Shown: positions 27,937 to 36,594 of the stretch, piece by piece
Layout: each line of letters starts with the position of its first letter
Numbering within the stretch: the first letter of the stretch is position 1
Source: Pandoraea cepalis
GTDB lineage: Bacteria; Pseudomonadota; Gammaproteobacteria; Burkholderiales; Burkholderiaceae
DNA: 64,000 nucleotides
Direction of reading: 5' to 3'
Assembly: GCF_902459665.1 (NCBI RefSeq)
Contig: NZ_CABPSL010000001.1
Location: 248,001 to 312,000 of the forward strand
The notes under the pieces: generated by a model
Seen by the model: only the letters and a program-made list of their open reading frames with translations
The model's database searches: none
What the model was told of the DNA's origin: nothing
Translations under genes and position numbers: made by a program

Positions 27937-28156
27937 GGCAATGCTTCAGGTCACGGGGCTGATGGGATGGGGCGCACGCACGCGCAACGTGCCGTGCCGA
28001 CGGCTACGGCGACAGCAATGGCGACGACAACGGGAAGTGGCGAAAACGGGGAGGGAAGCCCAGCATTGGTGCGAATTCGGGCCGGAGAGGATGACGCGGC
28101 AGCGCGCGCGTCACCGTTATGGTGCGTGTGGTGTGTGTGACGGGAGGGAAGCCGTC

Positions 28157-29008
28157 TCACGTCGCCCAGAGTCGCAGCGGCTCGGCGGGCACGCCGTGAA
28201 CGAGCGGGCGCAGCGTCAGCCAATGCGAGACCAGCAACCGCCGTACCGTCTCCATATCGTGTCCGAGCACGCGCAGCACGAGCACGTTGCCCGGCAGGCA
28301 CGTGATCCCCGCGCGCAGCGTGTCGTCGAACGGCAGGCCTTGGGCGAGCGACTCGGCCAGCTCGCGTGTGCAAGCGGCACCGACGGCCCACAGCGTGGCG
28401 AAGATGGGGAAACCCGCCAGCGCGGTAGTGCCGGTGCGTTGCGCATCGTCGGCGTCGAGCACGGCCTGTTCCGCCCACAGCAGACGATCCGTCGCATCGC
28501 GTAGTTCGAAGCGCGCGCGCCATTGACCGTGCGTCCACTGCTCACCCGCCGCCTGACGGCCGAGCAGCGTGGCGTCCCAGCCGATGACGGACGCGTTCTC
28601 GCCAAGCTTCACGGTGATGCACTGGCGCGCATCCGCATGCTCGAACACGATGTTCTCGAGCGGCAGCCAGTCGAGCTTCGCGCCGTCGCGTACGGTGAGG
28701 CTGATGTCCTGCGTTCCGAATCGGCCTTGCGACTTGTACCACTTGGTCGCCCCCGGCGTGGTCAATACGGCGTGCGCGTTGGGACCGACCTCGACGTCGA
28801 TGGACAGCGTGTCGCCGCCCGCAATCCCGCCGGGCGGATGCACGACCACGGCATGACAAATGCCGGGGCCTTCCGGATGAAGTGACTTCTGGACGACGAG
28901 CGGGCCGTGGTGGCGTCGCGTGGCGAGAACGGTGCGCGCTTCGTGACGGGCGAAGCCGAGCGTCAGCGCGGCGTGCCAGCCGGCGCTGGGCGTGTGCGGA
29001 GAATTCAT
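28157..29008 (-). CDS. ureD: Urease accessory protein UreD
   Basis: UreD (UreH) binds apo-urease and provides the tunnel through which nickel passes from UreG via UreF. The 283-residue protein shows the family blocks LHPEGPGICHAVVVHPPGGIAGGD, here split as KSLHPEGPGICH and HPPGGIAGGD, then TTPGATKWYKS and NIVFEHADA. It follows urtE by about 77 bases and is separated from the other urease genes by the four-gene amino-acid importer, which is an unusual split. Confidence 0.95.
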   Translation of the reverse strand: MNSPHTPSAGWHAALTLGFARHEARTVLATRRHHGPLVVQKSLHPEGPGICHAVVVHPPGGIAGGDTLSIDVEVGPNAHAVLTTPGATKWYKSQGRFGTQDISLTVRDGAKLDWLPLENIVFEHADARQCITVKLGENASVIGWDATLLGRQAAGEQWTHGQWRARFELRDATDRLLWAEQAVLDADDAQRTGTTALAGFPIFATLWAVGAACTRELAESLAQGLPFDDTLRAGITCLPGNVLVLRVLGHDMETVRRLLVSHWLTLRPLVHGVPAEPLRLWAT

Positions 29009-29085
29009 GAAAATCGTTCGGCAATGGATGGCGCGAATCTAGCACGCGCCGCCCGCGCGCGACATCGAAACCTGCCGCCTCTGTC

Positions 29086-29787
29086 TCACACGGCCACCTG
29101 ATGCCGTACGCCGTCGGCTTCCATGTCCTTGCCGAGGCCGCTCGCCACGATGGCGCCCCGACTCATCACGCGATAGTGATCCGCGAGTTGTAGGGCAAAG
29201 TCGTAATACTGCTCGACCAGCAATACCGTCATGCCGCGTTCGTCGACCAGACGCCGCAATGTGGTCCCGATGTCCTTGATGATCGACGGTTGAATGCCTT
29301 CGGTCGGCTCGTCGAGGATCAGCAGTTGCGGGTCGCTCATGAGCGCGCGTCCAATGGCCAGTTGCTGTTGTTGCCCGCCGGACAGGTCGCCGCCGCGCCG
29401 CTGCTTCATATCGCGCAATACGGGGAACAGTTCGTAGATGTGCTCGGGCACGCCGCGCTTGGCCTCGCGCGCGGGACGGCTCGCCGCACCGATCAACAGA
29501 TTCTCTTCGACAGTGAGACGCGGGAAGATCTCGCGTCCTTGCGGCACGTACGCCAGCCCATGCGCCACGCGCGCATACGGGGGGGCTGACGTCAGGGCAG
29601 TGCCGCGCCACGCGATGCTGCCCGACTTCACCGGCACCACGCCCATGAGGCACTTGAGCAGTGTGGTCTTGCCCACGCCGTTGCGCCCGAGCAGCACGGT
29701 GAGCTGGCCGTCGGGCACGGTGAACTCCACGTTGCGCAGAATGTGGCTACCACTGTAGTACTGATTGAGTGCGTGAATTTCCAACAT
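29086..29787 (-). CDS. urtE: Urea ABC transporter ATPase UrtE
   Basis: This 233-residue ATPase is of the branched-chain amino-acid LivF type. Walker A is GRNGVGKTT, the signature is LSGGQQQQLAIG and Walker B is LLILDEPTEGIQPSII, where the EGIQPS sequence is characteristic of UrtE. The start MLEIHALNQYY is chosen because it begins the domain and sits three bases after the urtD stop. With UrtD it energises the UrtBC channel. Confidence 0.95.
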   Translation of the reverse strand: MLEIHALNQYYSGSHILRNVEFTVPDGQLTVLLGRNGVGKTTLLKCLMGVVPVKSGSIAWRGTALTSAPPYARVAHGLAYVPQGREIFPRLTVEENLLIGAASRPAREAKRGVPEHIYELFPVLRDMKQRRGGDLSGGQQQQLAIGRALMSDPQLLILDEPTEGIQPSIIKDIGTTLRRLVDERGMTVLLVEQYYDFALQLADHYRVMSRGAIVASGLGKDMEADGVRHQVAV

Positions 29788-29789
29788 GG

Positions 29790-30656
29790 TCAGCGTCCCA
29801 GATACGATTCGATCACGCGCTCGTCGCGTTGCACGACATCGAGCGTGCCTTCCGCCAGCACCCGCCCTTCGGCCATCACGGTCACGAGTCCCGTCTCGCC
29901 GGCGAGCGCGGCGACGAACGCCATGTCGTGCTCGACCACCATCATCGAACAATGCCCGCGCAGCCGGTTGAGCAACTCGGCGAGCTGCGCGGTCTCTTCG
30001 TCGGTCATGCCGGCGGCGGGTTCGTCGAGCAGCAGGAGTTGCGGTTGCTGCATGAGCAACATGCCGATCTCCAGGCGCTGCTTCTGGCCGTGCGACAACT
30101 GTCCCGCACGCACATGGGCCTGATGCTCCAGGTGCGTGAGCGTGAGCACTTCCTCGATGCGGCGTCGCATGGTCGGCGTGAGCATGTCCCATAGGGCGCG
30201 GAACCAGCGTTTGTCGCCCGCACACGCGAGTTCGAGGTTCTCCCACACGCTGTGATGTTCGAACACCGTCGGTTTCTGGAACTTGCGGCCCACGCCCGCC
30301 TGCGCGATGGCCGGCTCGTCGAGCCGGGTGAGGTCGAGCGTCTGGCCGAGGAAGGCGCGGCCGGCGTCGGGGCGGGTCTTGCCCGTCACGACGTCCATCA
30401 TCGTTGTCTTGCCCGCGCCGTTCGGGCCAATGATGCAGCGCAGCTCGTCGGTCTTGATCGCCAGCGACAGGTCGTTGAGGGCGCGAAAGCCATCGAACGA
30501 TACGGAGATGTTCTCGAGGTAGAGGATAAGACCGTGCGACGTGTCGATCTCGCCCGGCACCACGAGATGCGACATCCCGGTAGGGTCGCCGCTGACGGTG
30601 ACGGATGCATCGGGGGCGTCGGCGATTTGCCAACTGATGTCGATGTCGGGTCTCAT
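29790..30656 (-). CDS. urtD: Urea ABC transporter ATPase UrtD
   Basis: UrtD is the LivG-type partner ATPase. The 288-residue protein has an N-terminal extension of about 40 residues before the domain, then Walker A GPNGAGKTT, signature LSHGQKQRLEIG and Walker B LLLLDEPAAGMTDEET. It overlaps urtC by four bases. The extension is longer than in many homologues, but the ATGA overlap supports this start; an internal start at MSHLVVPGE is the alternative. Confidence 0.93.
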   Translation of the reverse strand: MRPDIDISWQIADAPDASVTVSGDPTGMSHLVVPGEIDTSHGLILYLENISVSFDGFRALNDLSLAIKTDELRCIIGPNGAGKTTMMDVVTGKTRPDAGRAFLGQTLDLTRLDEPAIAQAGVGRKFQKPTVFEHHSVWENLELACAGDKRWFRALWDMLTPTMRRRIEEVLTLTHLEHQAHVRAGQLSHGQKQRLEIGMLLMQQPQLLLLDEPAAGMTDEETAQLAELLNRLRGHCSMMVVEHDMAFVAALAGETGLVTVMAEGRVLAEGTLDVVQRDERVIESYLGR

Positions 30657-31855
30657 GCGCGGTCTCCGGTGGCGGGGTGCGGCGCATCGCCTTCGGCGGC
30701 GGCCGGCGCGTATGGCGTGCGCTTGCGGGACAGTTGTGCGACGAGGCCGATCACGCCCTGCGGCAGCAGCAGGGGCACGAGCACGAACATCGCGCCGAGG
30801 AAGAACAGCCAGTACTCGGCGAAGTATGCCGTGAAGAAGCTCTTCGCACCGTTGACGAGGAACGCACCGGCAATCGCGCCCACGAGCGAGCCGCGTCCGC
30901 CGATGGCGACCCAGATGGCCATCTCGATGGAGTTGACCGGCGCCATCTCGCTCGGGTTGATGATGCCGACCTGCGGCACGTAAAGCGCGCCCGCAATGCC
31001 GCACAGCATGGCGGACAACGTCCACACGAACAGCTTGTAGCTCAGCGGCCGGTAGCCGAGGAACATGGCGCGCGATTCGCCGTCGCGAATGGCCGTGACC
31101 ACACGGCCGAACTTCGAGACGACCAGCGCGCGGCACAGCACGAAGGCACCGATCAGTACGACGAACGTCGCGAGGAACAACACCGTGCGCGTGGTTGCCG
31201 ACGTGATCGAGTAGCCGAGAATGCGCTTGAAGTCGGTGAAGCCGTTGTTGCCGCCGAAGCCGGTTTCGTTGCGATAGAAAAGCAGCATGGCGGCGAACGT
31301 GAGCGCCTGCGTGATGATCGACAGGTACACCCCCTTCACGCGTGAGCGGAAGGCCAGATACCCGAAGAGCCACGCGACCACGCCGGGCAGTGCCACGACG
31401 AGAAACATCGCCCAGGCGAAATGCTCGGTGCCGGTCCAGTACCAGGGGAGCGACTTCCAGTCGAGAAACACCATGAAGTCGGGCAAGTTGCTGTGATACA
31501 CGCCGTCGCGCCCGATGCCGCGCATCAGGTACATTCCCATGGCATACCCGCCGAGCGCGAAGAACAGGCCGTGGCCCAGGCTCAGGATGCCGCAATAGCC
31601 CCACACCAGATCGAGTGCGAGCGCCGCAATCGCGTAGCACATGATCTTGCCCACGAGCGTCATCGCGTAGGCCGACAGATGCAACGGGTGCGTGGCCGGC
31701 AGCACCAGGGCGCAAACCGGCACGAGAATCGTCACCGCCAGCACGAACGCGAACAGCAAGGGCGCGACATGCTTCGGCAGGAGCCGGGCGCGCGGCGGCA
31801 CGTCCAGCGAGATCGAAGGGGCGATCCCTTCGGGCAGGAAGTTCGACGTCTGCAT
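30653..31855 (-). CDS. urtC: Urea ABC transporter permease UrtC
   Basis: The 400-residue LivM-type permease has about ten hydrophobic segments, with GYCGILSLGHGLFFALGGYAMG, here seen as CGILSLGHGLFFALGGY, and GRVVTAIRDGESRAMFLGY as family marks. It begins directly after the urtB stop. It forms the urea channel with UrtB. Confidence 0.95.
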   Translation of the reverse strand: MQTSNFLPEGIAPSISLDVPPRARLLPKHVAPLLFAFVLAVTILVPVCALVLPATHPLHLSAYAMTLVGKIMCYAIAALALDLVWGYCGILSLGHGLFFALGGYAMGMYLMRGIGRDGVYHSNLPDFMVFLDWKSLPWYWTGTEHFAWAMFLVVALPGVVAWLFGYLAFRSRVKGVYLSIITQALTFAAMLLFYRNETGFGGNNGFTDFKRILGYSITSATTRTVLFLATFVVLIGAFVLCRALVVSKFGRVVTAIRDGESRAMFLGYRPLSYKLFVWTLSAMLCGIAGALYVPQVGIINPSEMAPVNSIEMAIWVAIGGRGSLVGAIAGAFLVNGAKSFFTAYFAEYWLFFLGAMFVLVPLLLPQGVIGLVAQLSRKRTPYAPAAAEGDAPHPATGDRA

Positions 31856-33478
31856 TCAGGCCTCCGCGCTGCGCCCTTTGAGCGCAAACATGCCCTGCGG
31901 GCGTTTCTGGATGAACAGCACGATCAGGATCAGCACGGCGATCTTGGCGAGCACGGCACCCCACACCGGTTCGAGCAGCTTGTTGGCGATGCCCAGGCCG
32001 AACGCACCGACGATGGTCCCGGCCAGTTGTCCCACGCCGCCCAGCACCACGGCCATGAACGAGTCGATGATGTAGCTCTGCCCGAGGTCCGGGCCGACGT
32101 TGCCGATCTGCGAGAGCGCGCATCCGCCCAGTCCGGCAATGCCTGCGCCAAACGCGAAGGCATAGCTGTCGACGCGTCCCGTCTTCACGCCGACGCACGC
32201 GGCCATCGACCGGTTCTGCGTGACGGCGCGAATGAACAGCCCCAGGCGCGTGAGGTTGAGCACCGACCAGGTGAGCGCCACGACCACCAGCGCGAATATC
32301 AGGATCGCGATGCGGTTATACGGCAACATCAGGTTGGGCAGTACGGCGACGCCGCCGCTCATCCACGAGGGATTGATCACTTCCACGTTCTGCGCGCCGA
32401 ACAGCGTGCGCACGCCCTGGATCATGAGCAGGCTGATACCGAACGTCGTGAGCAGCGTTTCGAGCGGGCGGCCGTACAGATGCTTGATGACGGTGCGCTC
32501 CAGCACGAAGCCGAGGAAGGCCGCCACAAGGAAGGCGGCGGGCACGGCGGCGACCAGATAGGCGTCGAACGCCCCCGGCAGGAAGCGCTGAAAAAGCGTC
32601 TGCACCACATACGTGGCATACGCGCCGACCATCAGGAATTCGCCGTGCGCCATGTTGATGACGCCGATCAGGCCATAAGTGATGGCCAGGCCGAGCGCGG
32701 CGAGCAGCAGCACACTGCCAAGCGACAGGCCGGCGAAGAGCGTGCCGAAGAACTCGCTGCGGCGCTGGGCGGCGGCCAGTTTCGTCAGGGCGATGTCGGC
32801 GGCGCTGCGCACGCTGGCGTCGGGTTCGGCATAGGTGCCGTCCGCTTGCTTCGCGACGATGGGCAGCAGCAGATCGCGCATCTGGGGGTCACCCGCCGCG
32901 GCGATCAGATCGATGGCTTCACGACGCTTCTTCGCGTCGGTGTCGTGCAATGCCGTCTGCGCCCAGAGCTGGTCGAGCCGTTTGCGCAGCGTCGGATCGG
33001 TCTCCTTCTGGCGCGCCTGTTCGATGAGCGTCTTGAATGCGGGCGACGGGTTTTGCAGCATCGTGTCGATGGCTTGCGCCCGGGCGTCGTGATCGGGCGA
33101 GCGCAAGGCGCCGGCGGCGGCGGCCGTAGCGACCTTGGCGCGCAGTACGTTGTTGAGCGTGATCGATCCCGCGTTGTCGCCCTTGATCGGGGCGCCCGTG
33201 ATCGGATCGAGGGTCTTCTCGCCGTCCTGGATGGCGAGGCGATCGCCCACGGTCACGACCGTGTCGTCGGCCAGCGCCTTGAGGAGCGCGGCGGCCTGCG
33301 GCGAGTCGTCGGACGCAAGATGATCGATGGCCTGCGACTTGGCGTCGAAGTCGTCGCCGGCCAGCGCCGTGAGGTCGGCGCTCGAGACGGCGGCCTGGGC
33401 CAGGGAGGGAGTGGTCAGCGCGGCGCCCAGCGAGAGCAGGACAAGGGCGGCAGCGGTCCAGCGTCTTATCGTTATCAT
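31856..33478 (-). CDS. urtB: Urea ABC transporter permease UrtB
   Basis: UrtB is the LivH-type permease. The 540-residue protein has a signal-like N-terminus, then an extra periplasmic helical region of about 220 residues before the membrane part, a feature of many proteobacterial UrtB proteins. The channel part has GLAITYGLIGVINMAHGEF, the family hallmark, and GLGGCALSQIGNVGPDLG. ATG 33478 is chosen because AGAGG is five bases upstream; the TTG three bases earlier is less likely. A hairpin separates it from urtA. Confidence 0.95.
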   Translation of the reverse strand: MITIRRWTAAALVLLSLGAALTTPSLAQAAVSSADLTALAGDDFDAKSQAIDHLASDDSPQAAALLKALADDTVVTVGDRLAIQDGEKTLDPITGAPIKGDNAGSITLNNVLRAKVATAAAAGALRSPDHDARAQAIDTMLQNPSPAFKTLIEQARQKETDPTLRKRLDQLWAQTALHDTDAKKRREAIDLIAAAGDPQMRDLLLPIVAKQADGTYAEPDASVRSAADIALTKLAAAQRRSEFFGTLFAGLSLGSVLLLAALGLAITYGLIGVINMAHGEFLMVGAYATYVVQTLFQRFLPGAFDAYLVAAVPAAFLVAAFLGFVLERTVIKHLYGRPLETLLTTFGISLLMIQGVRTLFGAQNVEVINPSWMSGGVAVLPNLMLPYNRIAILIFALVVVALTWSVLNLTRLGLFIRAVTQNRSMAACVGVKTGRVDSYAFAFGAGIAGLGGCALSQIGNVGPDLGQSYIIDSFMAVVLGGVGQLAGTIVGAFGLGIANKLLEPVWGAVLAKIAVLILIVLFIQKRPQGMFALKGRSAEA

Positions 33479-33492
33479 CAAAACCTCTGCGC

Positions 33493-33523
33493 GCGCCGGC
33501 GGCCATCGATCCGGCGCCGGCGC
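33493..33523 (-). promoter_or_regulatory. Intercistronic hairpin between urtA and urtB
   Basis: GCGCCGGCG (33493-33501) and CGCCGGCGC (33515-33523) form a perfect 9-bp stem with a 13-base loop. There is no T-tract. It lies just after the binding-protein gene and probably favours urtA over urtB expression. Confidence 0.55.
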
Positions 33524-33540
33524 AGGGAATGGAGGGAGGG

Positions 33541-34797
33541 TCAGACCTTGTCGGGCTTGCCTTCGTTACCCGCGATGTACGGGCTCCACGGCTGCGCACG
33601 CACCGTGGTCTTGGTCTTCCACACGACGTTGAACTGACCGTCCGGGCGAATCTCGCCGATCATCACCGGCTTGTGCAGGTGGTGATTGCCGTCCATGACC
33701 ATGTCGAAGCCGTCCGGCGACTTGAAGGACTGGCCGATCATCGCGGTGCGTACCTTGTCGACGTCGACGCTGCCCGCCTTCTCGACGGCCTGCTTCCACA
33801 TATGCATGCCGACGAACGTGGCTTCCATCGGATCGTTCGTGACACGCTTGTCGCCGCCGGGCAGGCCCTTGGCCTTGACGTAGGCGAACCACTCCTTCTT
33901 GAACGCGTCGTTGGTCGGGTTCTTCACCGACATGAAGTAGTTCCATGCCGCGAGGTGCCCGACGAGGGGCTTCGTGTCGATGCCGCGCAGTTCCTCTTCA
34001 CCGACGGAGAACGCCACCACCGGCACGTCGGTGGCTTTTAGACCCTGGTTGCCGAGTTCCTTGTAGAACGGCACGTTCGAATCGCCGTTGATGGTCGAGA
34101 TGACCGTGGTCTTGCCGCCCTGGGCGAACTGCTTGATGTTGGCGACGATGGTCTGGTAATCGCTGTGGCCGAACGGCGTGTAGACCTCCTGGATGTCCTT
34201 GTCGGCCACGCCCTTCGAATGCAGGAAGGCGCGCAGGATCTTGTTGGTCGTGCGCGGATAGACGTAGTCGGTGCCGAGCAGGAAGAATCGCTTGGCGCCG
34301 CCGCCTTCCTTGCTCATCACGTATTCCACTGCAGGGATCGCCTGCTGGTTCGGCGCCGCGCCCGTGTAGAAGACGTTCTTCGACATCTCTTCGCCTTCGT
34401 ACTGCACCGGGTAATAGAGCAGGCCGTTGAGTTCTTCGAAGACGGGCAGCACCGACTTGCGCGACACCGACGTCCAGCAGCCGAACACGGCGGCGACCTT
34501 GTCCTTGGTGAGCAGTTGACGGGCCTTTTCCGCGAACAGCGGCCAGTTCGACGCCGGGTCGACCACCACGGCTTCGAGCGGGCGGCCCATCACGCCACCC
34601 TTGGCGTTGATGTCGGCGATCGTCATGAGCGCGACATCCTTGAGCGACGTCTCCGAGATGGCCATCGTGCCCGAGAGCGAGTGCAGGATGCCGACCTTGA
34701 TGGGCGACTTGCTCTGCGCGAACAAGTTGGGCGCCATGCCCGTCAGCGATGCGGCGCCCGAGAGGGCCGCCATCTGGAGTAGCGTGCGTCGTTTCAT
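33541..34797 (-). CDS. urtA: Urea ABC transporter binding protein UrtA
   Basis: UrtA captures urea in the periplasm. The 418-residue type 1 binding protein begins MKRRTLLQMAALSGAASL, a twin-arginine-like signal. It has GILHSLSGTMAISE, CWTSVSRKSVLPVFEE, LLYYPVQYEGEE and DYVYPRTTNKILRAFL, which mark urea or short-chain amide binding proteins. The in-frame start 108 bases earlier is rejected because it would hide the signal and run through the promoter. A sigma-54 element and an operator-like site are directly upstream, so this is the first gene of the urea module. Confidence 0.95.
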   Translation of the reverse strand: MKRRTLLQMAALSGAASLTGMAPNLFAQSKSPIKVGILHSLSGTMAISETSLKDVALMTIADINAKGGVMGRPLEAVVVDPASNWPLFAEKARQLLTKDKVAAVFGCWTSVSRKSVLPVFEELNGLLYYPVQYEGEEMSKNVFYTGAAPNQQAIPAVEYVMSKEGGGAKRFFLLGTDYVYPRTTNKILRAFLHSKGVADKDIQEVYTPFGHSDYQTIVANIKQFAQGGKTTVISTINGDSNVPFYKELGNQGLKATDVPVVAFSVGEEELRGIDTKPLVGHLAAWNYFMSVKNPTNDAFKKEWFAYVKAKGLPGGDKRVTNDPMEATFVGMHMWKQAVEKAGSVDVDKVRTAMIGQSFKSPDGFDMVMDGNHHLHKPVMIGEIRPDGQFNVVWKTKTTVRAQPWSPYIAGNEGKPDKV

Positions 34798-34815
34798 GGT
34801 ACGTCTTCCCCTTTC

Positions 34816-34835
34816 CTGGTTAGACCGGTCGATCC
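34816..34835 (-). promoter_or_regulatory. urtA: Operator-like site shared with the amino-acid importer (urtA copy)
   Basis: CTGGTTAGACCGGTCGATCC (plus-strand reading) matches the importer copy at 17 of 20 positions and has the TGGT-N3-ACC core. It sits between the predicted sigma-54 start site and the urtA ribosome site, a position suited to a repressor or roadblock. Confidence 0.5.
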
Positions 34836-34852
34836 GGTACCGGAGGAGTAAC

Positions 34853-34867
34853 GCAAAGGCCGTGCCA
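34853..34867 (-). promoter_or_regulatory. urtA: Sigma-54 promoter of urtA
   Basis: Read on the minus strand, TGGCACGGCCTTTGC matches the sigma-54 consensus TGGCACG-N4-TTGC at every fixed position. Transcription would start near 34840, about 43 bases before the urtA ATG. Sigma-54 control fits NtrC-type nitrogen regulation. Confidence 0.75.
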
Positions 34868-35193
34868 GCGATGGGCGGGATTGGGCATGCGAGGTAACGG
34901 TGCACGTTCGCGCAAGCAAAAGCGTCGAACGTCGCTAAGCGCGCGCAGGCCCGCGAGGGCGGCGTCTGCGCGTCGAATCGTCAGAGTCGATCGTGTCGTA
35001 CGCATGGGACTCGCCGCAGGGGTTCATCGGCGTGTCGTCTTCCGAACGAAGCAGTGTGGTGCGGCTGCGCGCTGAGTTGGTGCGCACCGAGTTGGCGCGA
35101 TTCGGTGACATGACCGCCAGGAGGGGCGCCGGCCAGGACGACTGCATGGTGCCCGAGACGCCTGACGACGAGGTGGCATTTTTTGATGCATGA

Positions 35194-35209
35194 TTGGCAT
35201 TCGTGCCAA
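35194..35209. promoter_or_regulatory. Inverted repeat upstream of the MFS gene
   Basis: TTGGCA and TGCCAA flank four bases (TTCG). It is about 60 bases before the MFS start and could be an operator; no regulator is assigned. Confidence 0.35.
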
Positions 35210-35269
35210 ACCGGTCGACGGCAAGATGAGGGCTCCCGACGACTCTCCGACTTGTTCGACAACACGCTC

Positions 35270-36565
35270 ATGACCGATGCCATTGCCGGGCGCGCCGCGC
35301 GCCCCACGGATTCCGAACCCAGCGGGCGCCCGAAGCGTTCCGGGCGCCCCGATCGTTCGATGGGCCGCCGCTATGCCGCGGTGCTGGCCGCGTGCCAGGC
35401 GTTATTCACGGCGGCGATGTCCGTCGACCTGACGTTGACGGGGCTTGTCGGCTACATGCTGGCGTCCGACAAAGGTTATGCGACGCTGCCGTTCTCGCTG
35501 ATTACCGTGGCGTCCGCCATCACCACGATCTTTGCGTCGATGTTGATCCAGCGTATCGGTCAGCGTCTCGGTTTCGCGCTGGGCGCATTGTTCGGCACGG
35601 TCGGCGGGCTGGTGTCGGTCATGGCGATCTACGAGCGTCACTTTGCGATGTTCTGCGCGGGTACGGCGTGTGTGGGGGTGTTTCAGGCGTTCGCGCGCTA
35701 TTACCGGCTGGCAGCGGCCGACGTCGTGCCGCTCGACGACAAGCCACGCGCGATTTCCATCGTGCTCACCGGCGGCGTGCTGGCGGCGGTGATCGGACCG
35801 GCGCTCGCGGCAGGCAGTAAAAACTGGCTCGCGCCGGTGACGTTCGCGGGATCGTATCTCGTCGTGGCGATTCTCTCGGCGATGTCGTTGGTGTTGCTCG
35901 TCGGATTGCTGCGCGATTTACCGGTGCATGCGGCCGCCAGTGCCACCGGCGACGCGGGTGCATTACCGGCCAGGCCGCTCGGCGAGATCATGCGTCAGCC
36001 GATTTATGTGGCGGCGCTGGCGAACAACCTGATCGGCTTCATGGTGATGATGTTCGTCATGACGGCGACGCCCATCGCGGCGGTGACGTGCGGGCACAGC
36101 ATCGACGACGGCGCGCACATCATCGAGTGGCACTTGGTGGGGATGTATGCACCGTCGTTCTTCTCGGGGCATCTCGTCAAGCGCTGGGGCGTGGTGCCGG
36201 TGTTGCTGGCGGGCATTGCGATGAGCGCCCTGTGCGGTGTCGTGGCGCTCGCGTCGACGAGCCTGCCGTACTTCTATGCGGCGTTGGCGTTGCTCGGCGT
36301 GGGATGGAACTTCATGTTCGTGGGCGGCACGACGTTGCTCACGATGTCGTATCGTCCGGCGGAGCGTGCGCGCGCGCAGGCCGCCAACGAATTCATCACC
36401 TTCGCCGGGACGGCGCTCGCGAGTCTGTTCGCGGGGCAGTTGCTCGCTCGCTTCGGCTGGGCCACCATCAACCAGGCGACCTTCCCGCTGCTCGCGCTCG
36501 CTGCGCTGGCGACGGTATGGTACGCCGTCGACGCGAAGCGCCGTGCGGTGCCCGCGACGGCCTGA
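35270..36565 (+). CDS. MFS transporter of unknown substrate
   Basis: This 431-residue protein has about 12 hydrophobic segments in two halves and is a major facilitator superfamily carrier. A soluble N-terminal stretch of about 30 residues precedes the first helix (YAAVLAACQALFTAAMSVD). No sharp family signature identifies a substrate. ATG 35270 is chosen; an in-frame upstream TTG would add residues that do not look like coding sequence, and a later ATG at 35360 is also possible. It is divergent from urtA and followed after 29 bases by the GlxA-type regulator, which may control it. Confidence 0.75.
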   Translation: MTDAIAGRAARPTDSEPSGRPKRSGRPDRSMGRRYAAVLAACQALFTAAMSVDLTLTGLVGYMLASDKGYATLPFSLITVASAITTIFASMLIQRIGQRLGFALGALFGTVGGLVSVMAIYERHFAMFCAGTACVGVFQAFARYYRLAAADVVPLDDKPRAISIVLTGGVLAAVIGPALAAGSKNWLAPVTFAGSYLVVAILSAMSLVLLVGLLRDLPVHAAASATGDAGALPARPLGEIMRQPIYVAALANNLIGFMVMMFVMTATPIAAVTCGHSIDDGAHIIEWHLVGMYAPSFFSGHLVKRWGVVPVLLAGIAMSALCGVVALASTSLPYFYAALALLGVGWNFMFVGGTTLLTMSYRPAERARAQAANEFITFAGTALASLFAGQLLARFGWATINQATFPLLALAALATVWYAVDAKRRAVPATA

Positions 36566-36594
36566 CGCTCCAACGCTCCGACATTCTCGCGATC

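Larger units (their letters stand above)
27826..28156 (-). other. Gap between ureD and the amino-acid importer
   Basis: This 331-base stretch has no convincing gene. On the minus strand it carries a sigma-54-like element and an operator-like site (listed separately). The rest, 27940-28156, is GC-rich without clear repeats; no terminator is evident after ureD. Confidence 0.5.
34798..35269. other. Divergent gap between urtA and the MFS gene
   Basis: This 472-base stretch has no convincing gene. It holds the urtA sigma-54 element and operator, a GGTGCGCACC palindrome at 35079-35088 that could be an activator site, and an inverted repeat at 35194-35209. Short open frames here lack ribosome sites and family features. 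Confidence 0.55.

Noticed and set aside
24412-29008. Assembly error as the cause of the split urease cluster
   Set aside because: All genes are intact, collinear and tightly spaced, and the inserted importer has its own plausible promoter, so a real arrangement is more likely.
31856-33478. Possible gene fusion in urtB because of its long N-terminus
   Set aside because: Long UrtB proteins with an extra N-terminal helical region are common in proteobacteria, so this is not unusual.
31421-33637. 738-codon open frame antisense to urtC-urtB
   Set aside because: It spans two real genes and an intergenic hairpin; the product is charged and repetitive without domains.
34993-35193. Small 66-residue frame in the urtA-MFS gap
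   Set aside because: No ribosome site, a GTG start and no features; the region is better explained as regulatory DNA.
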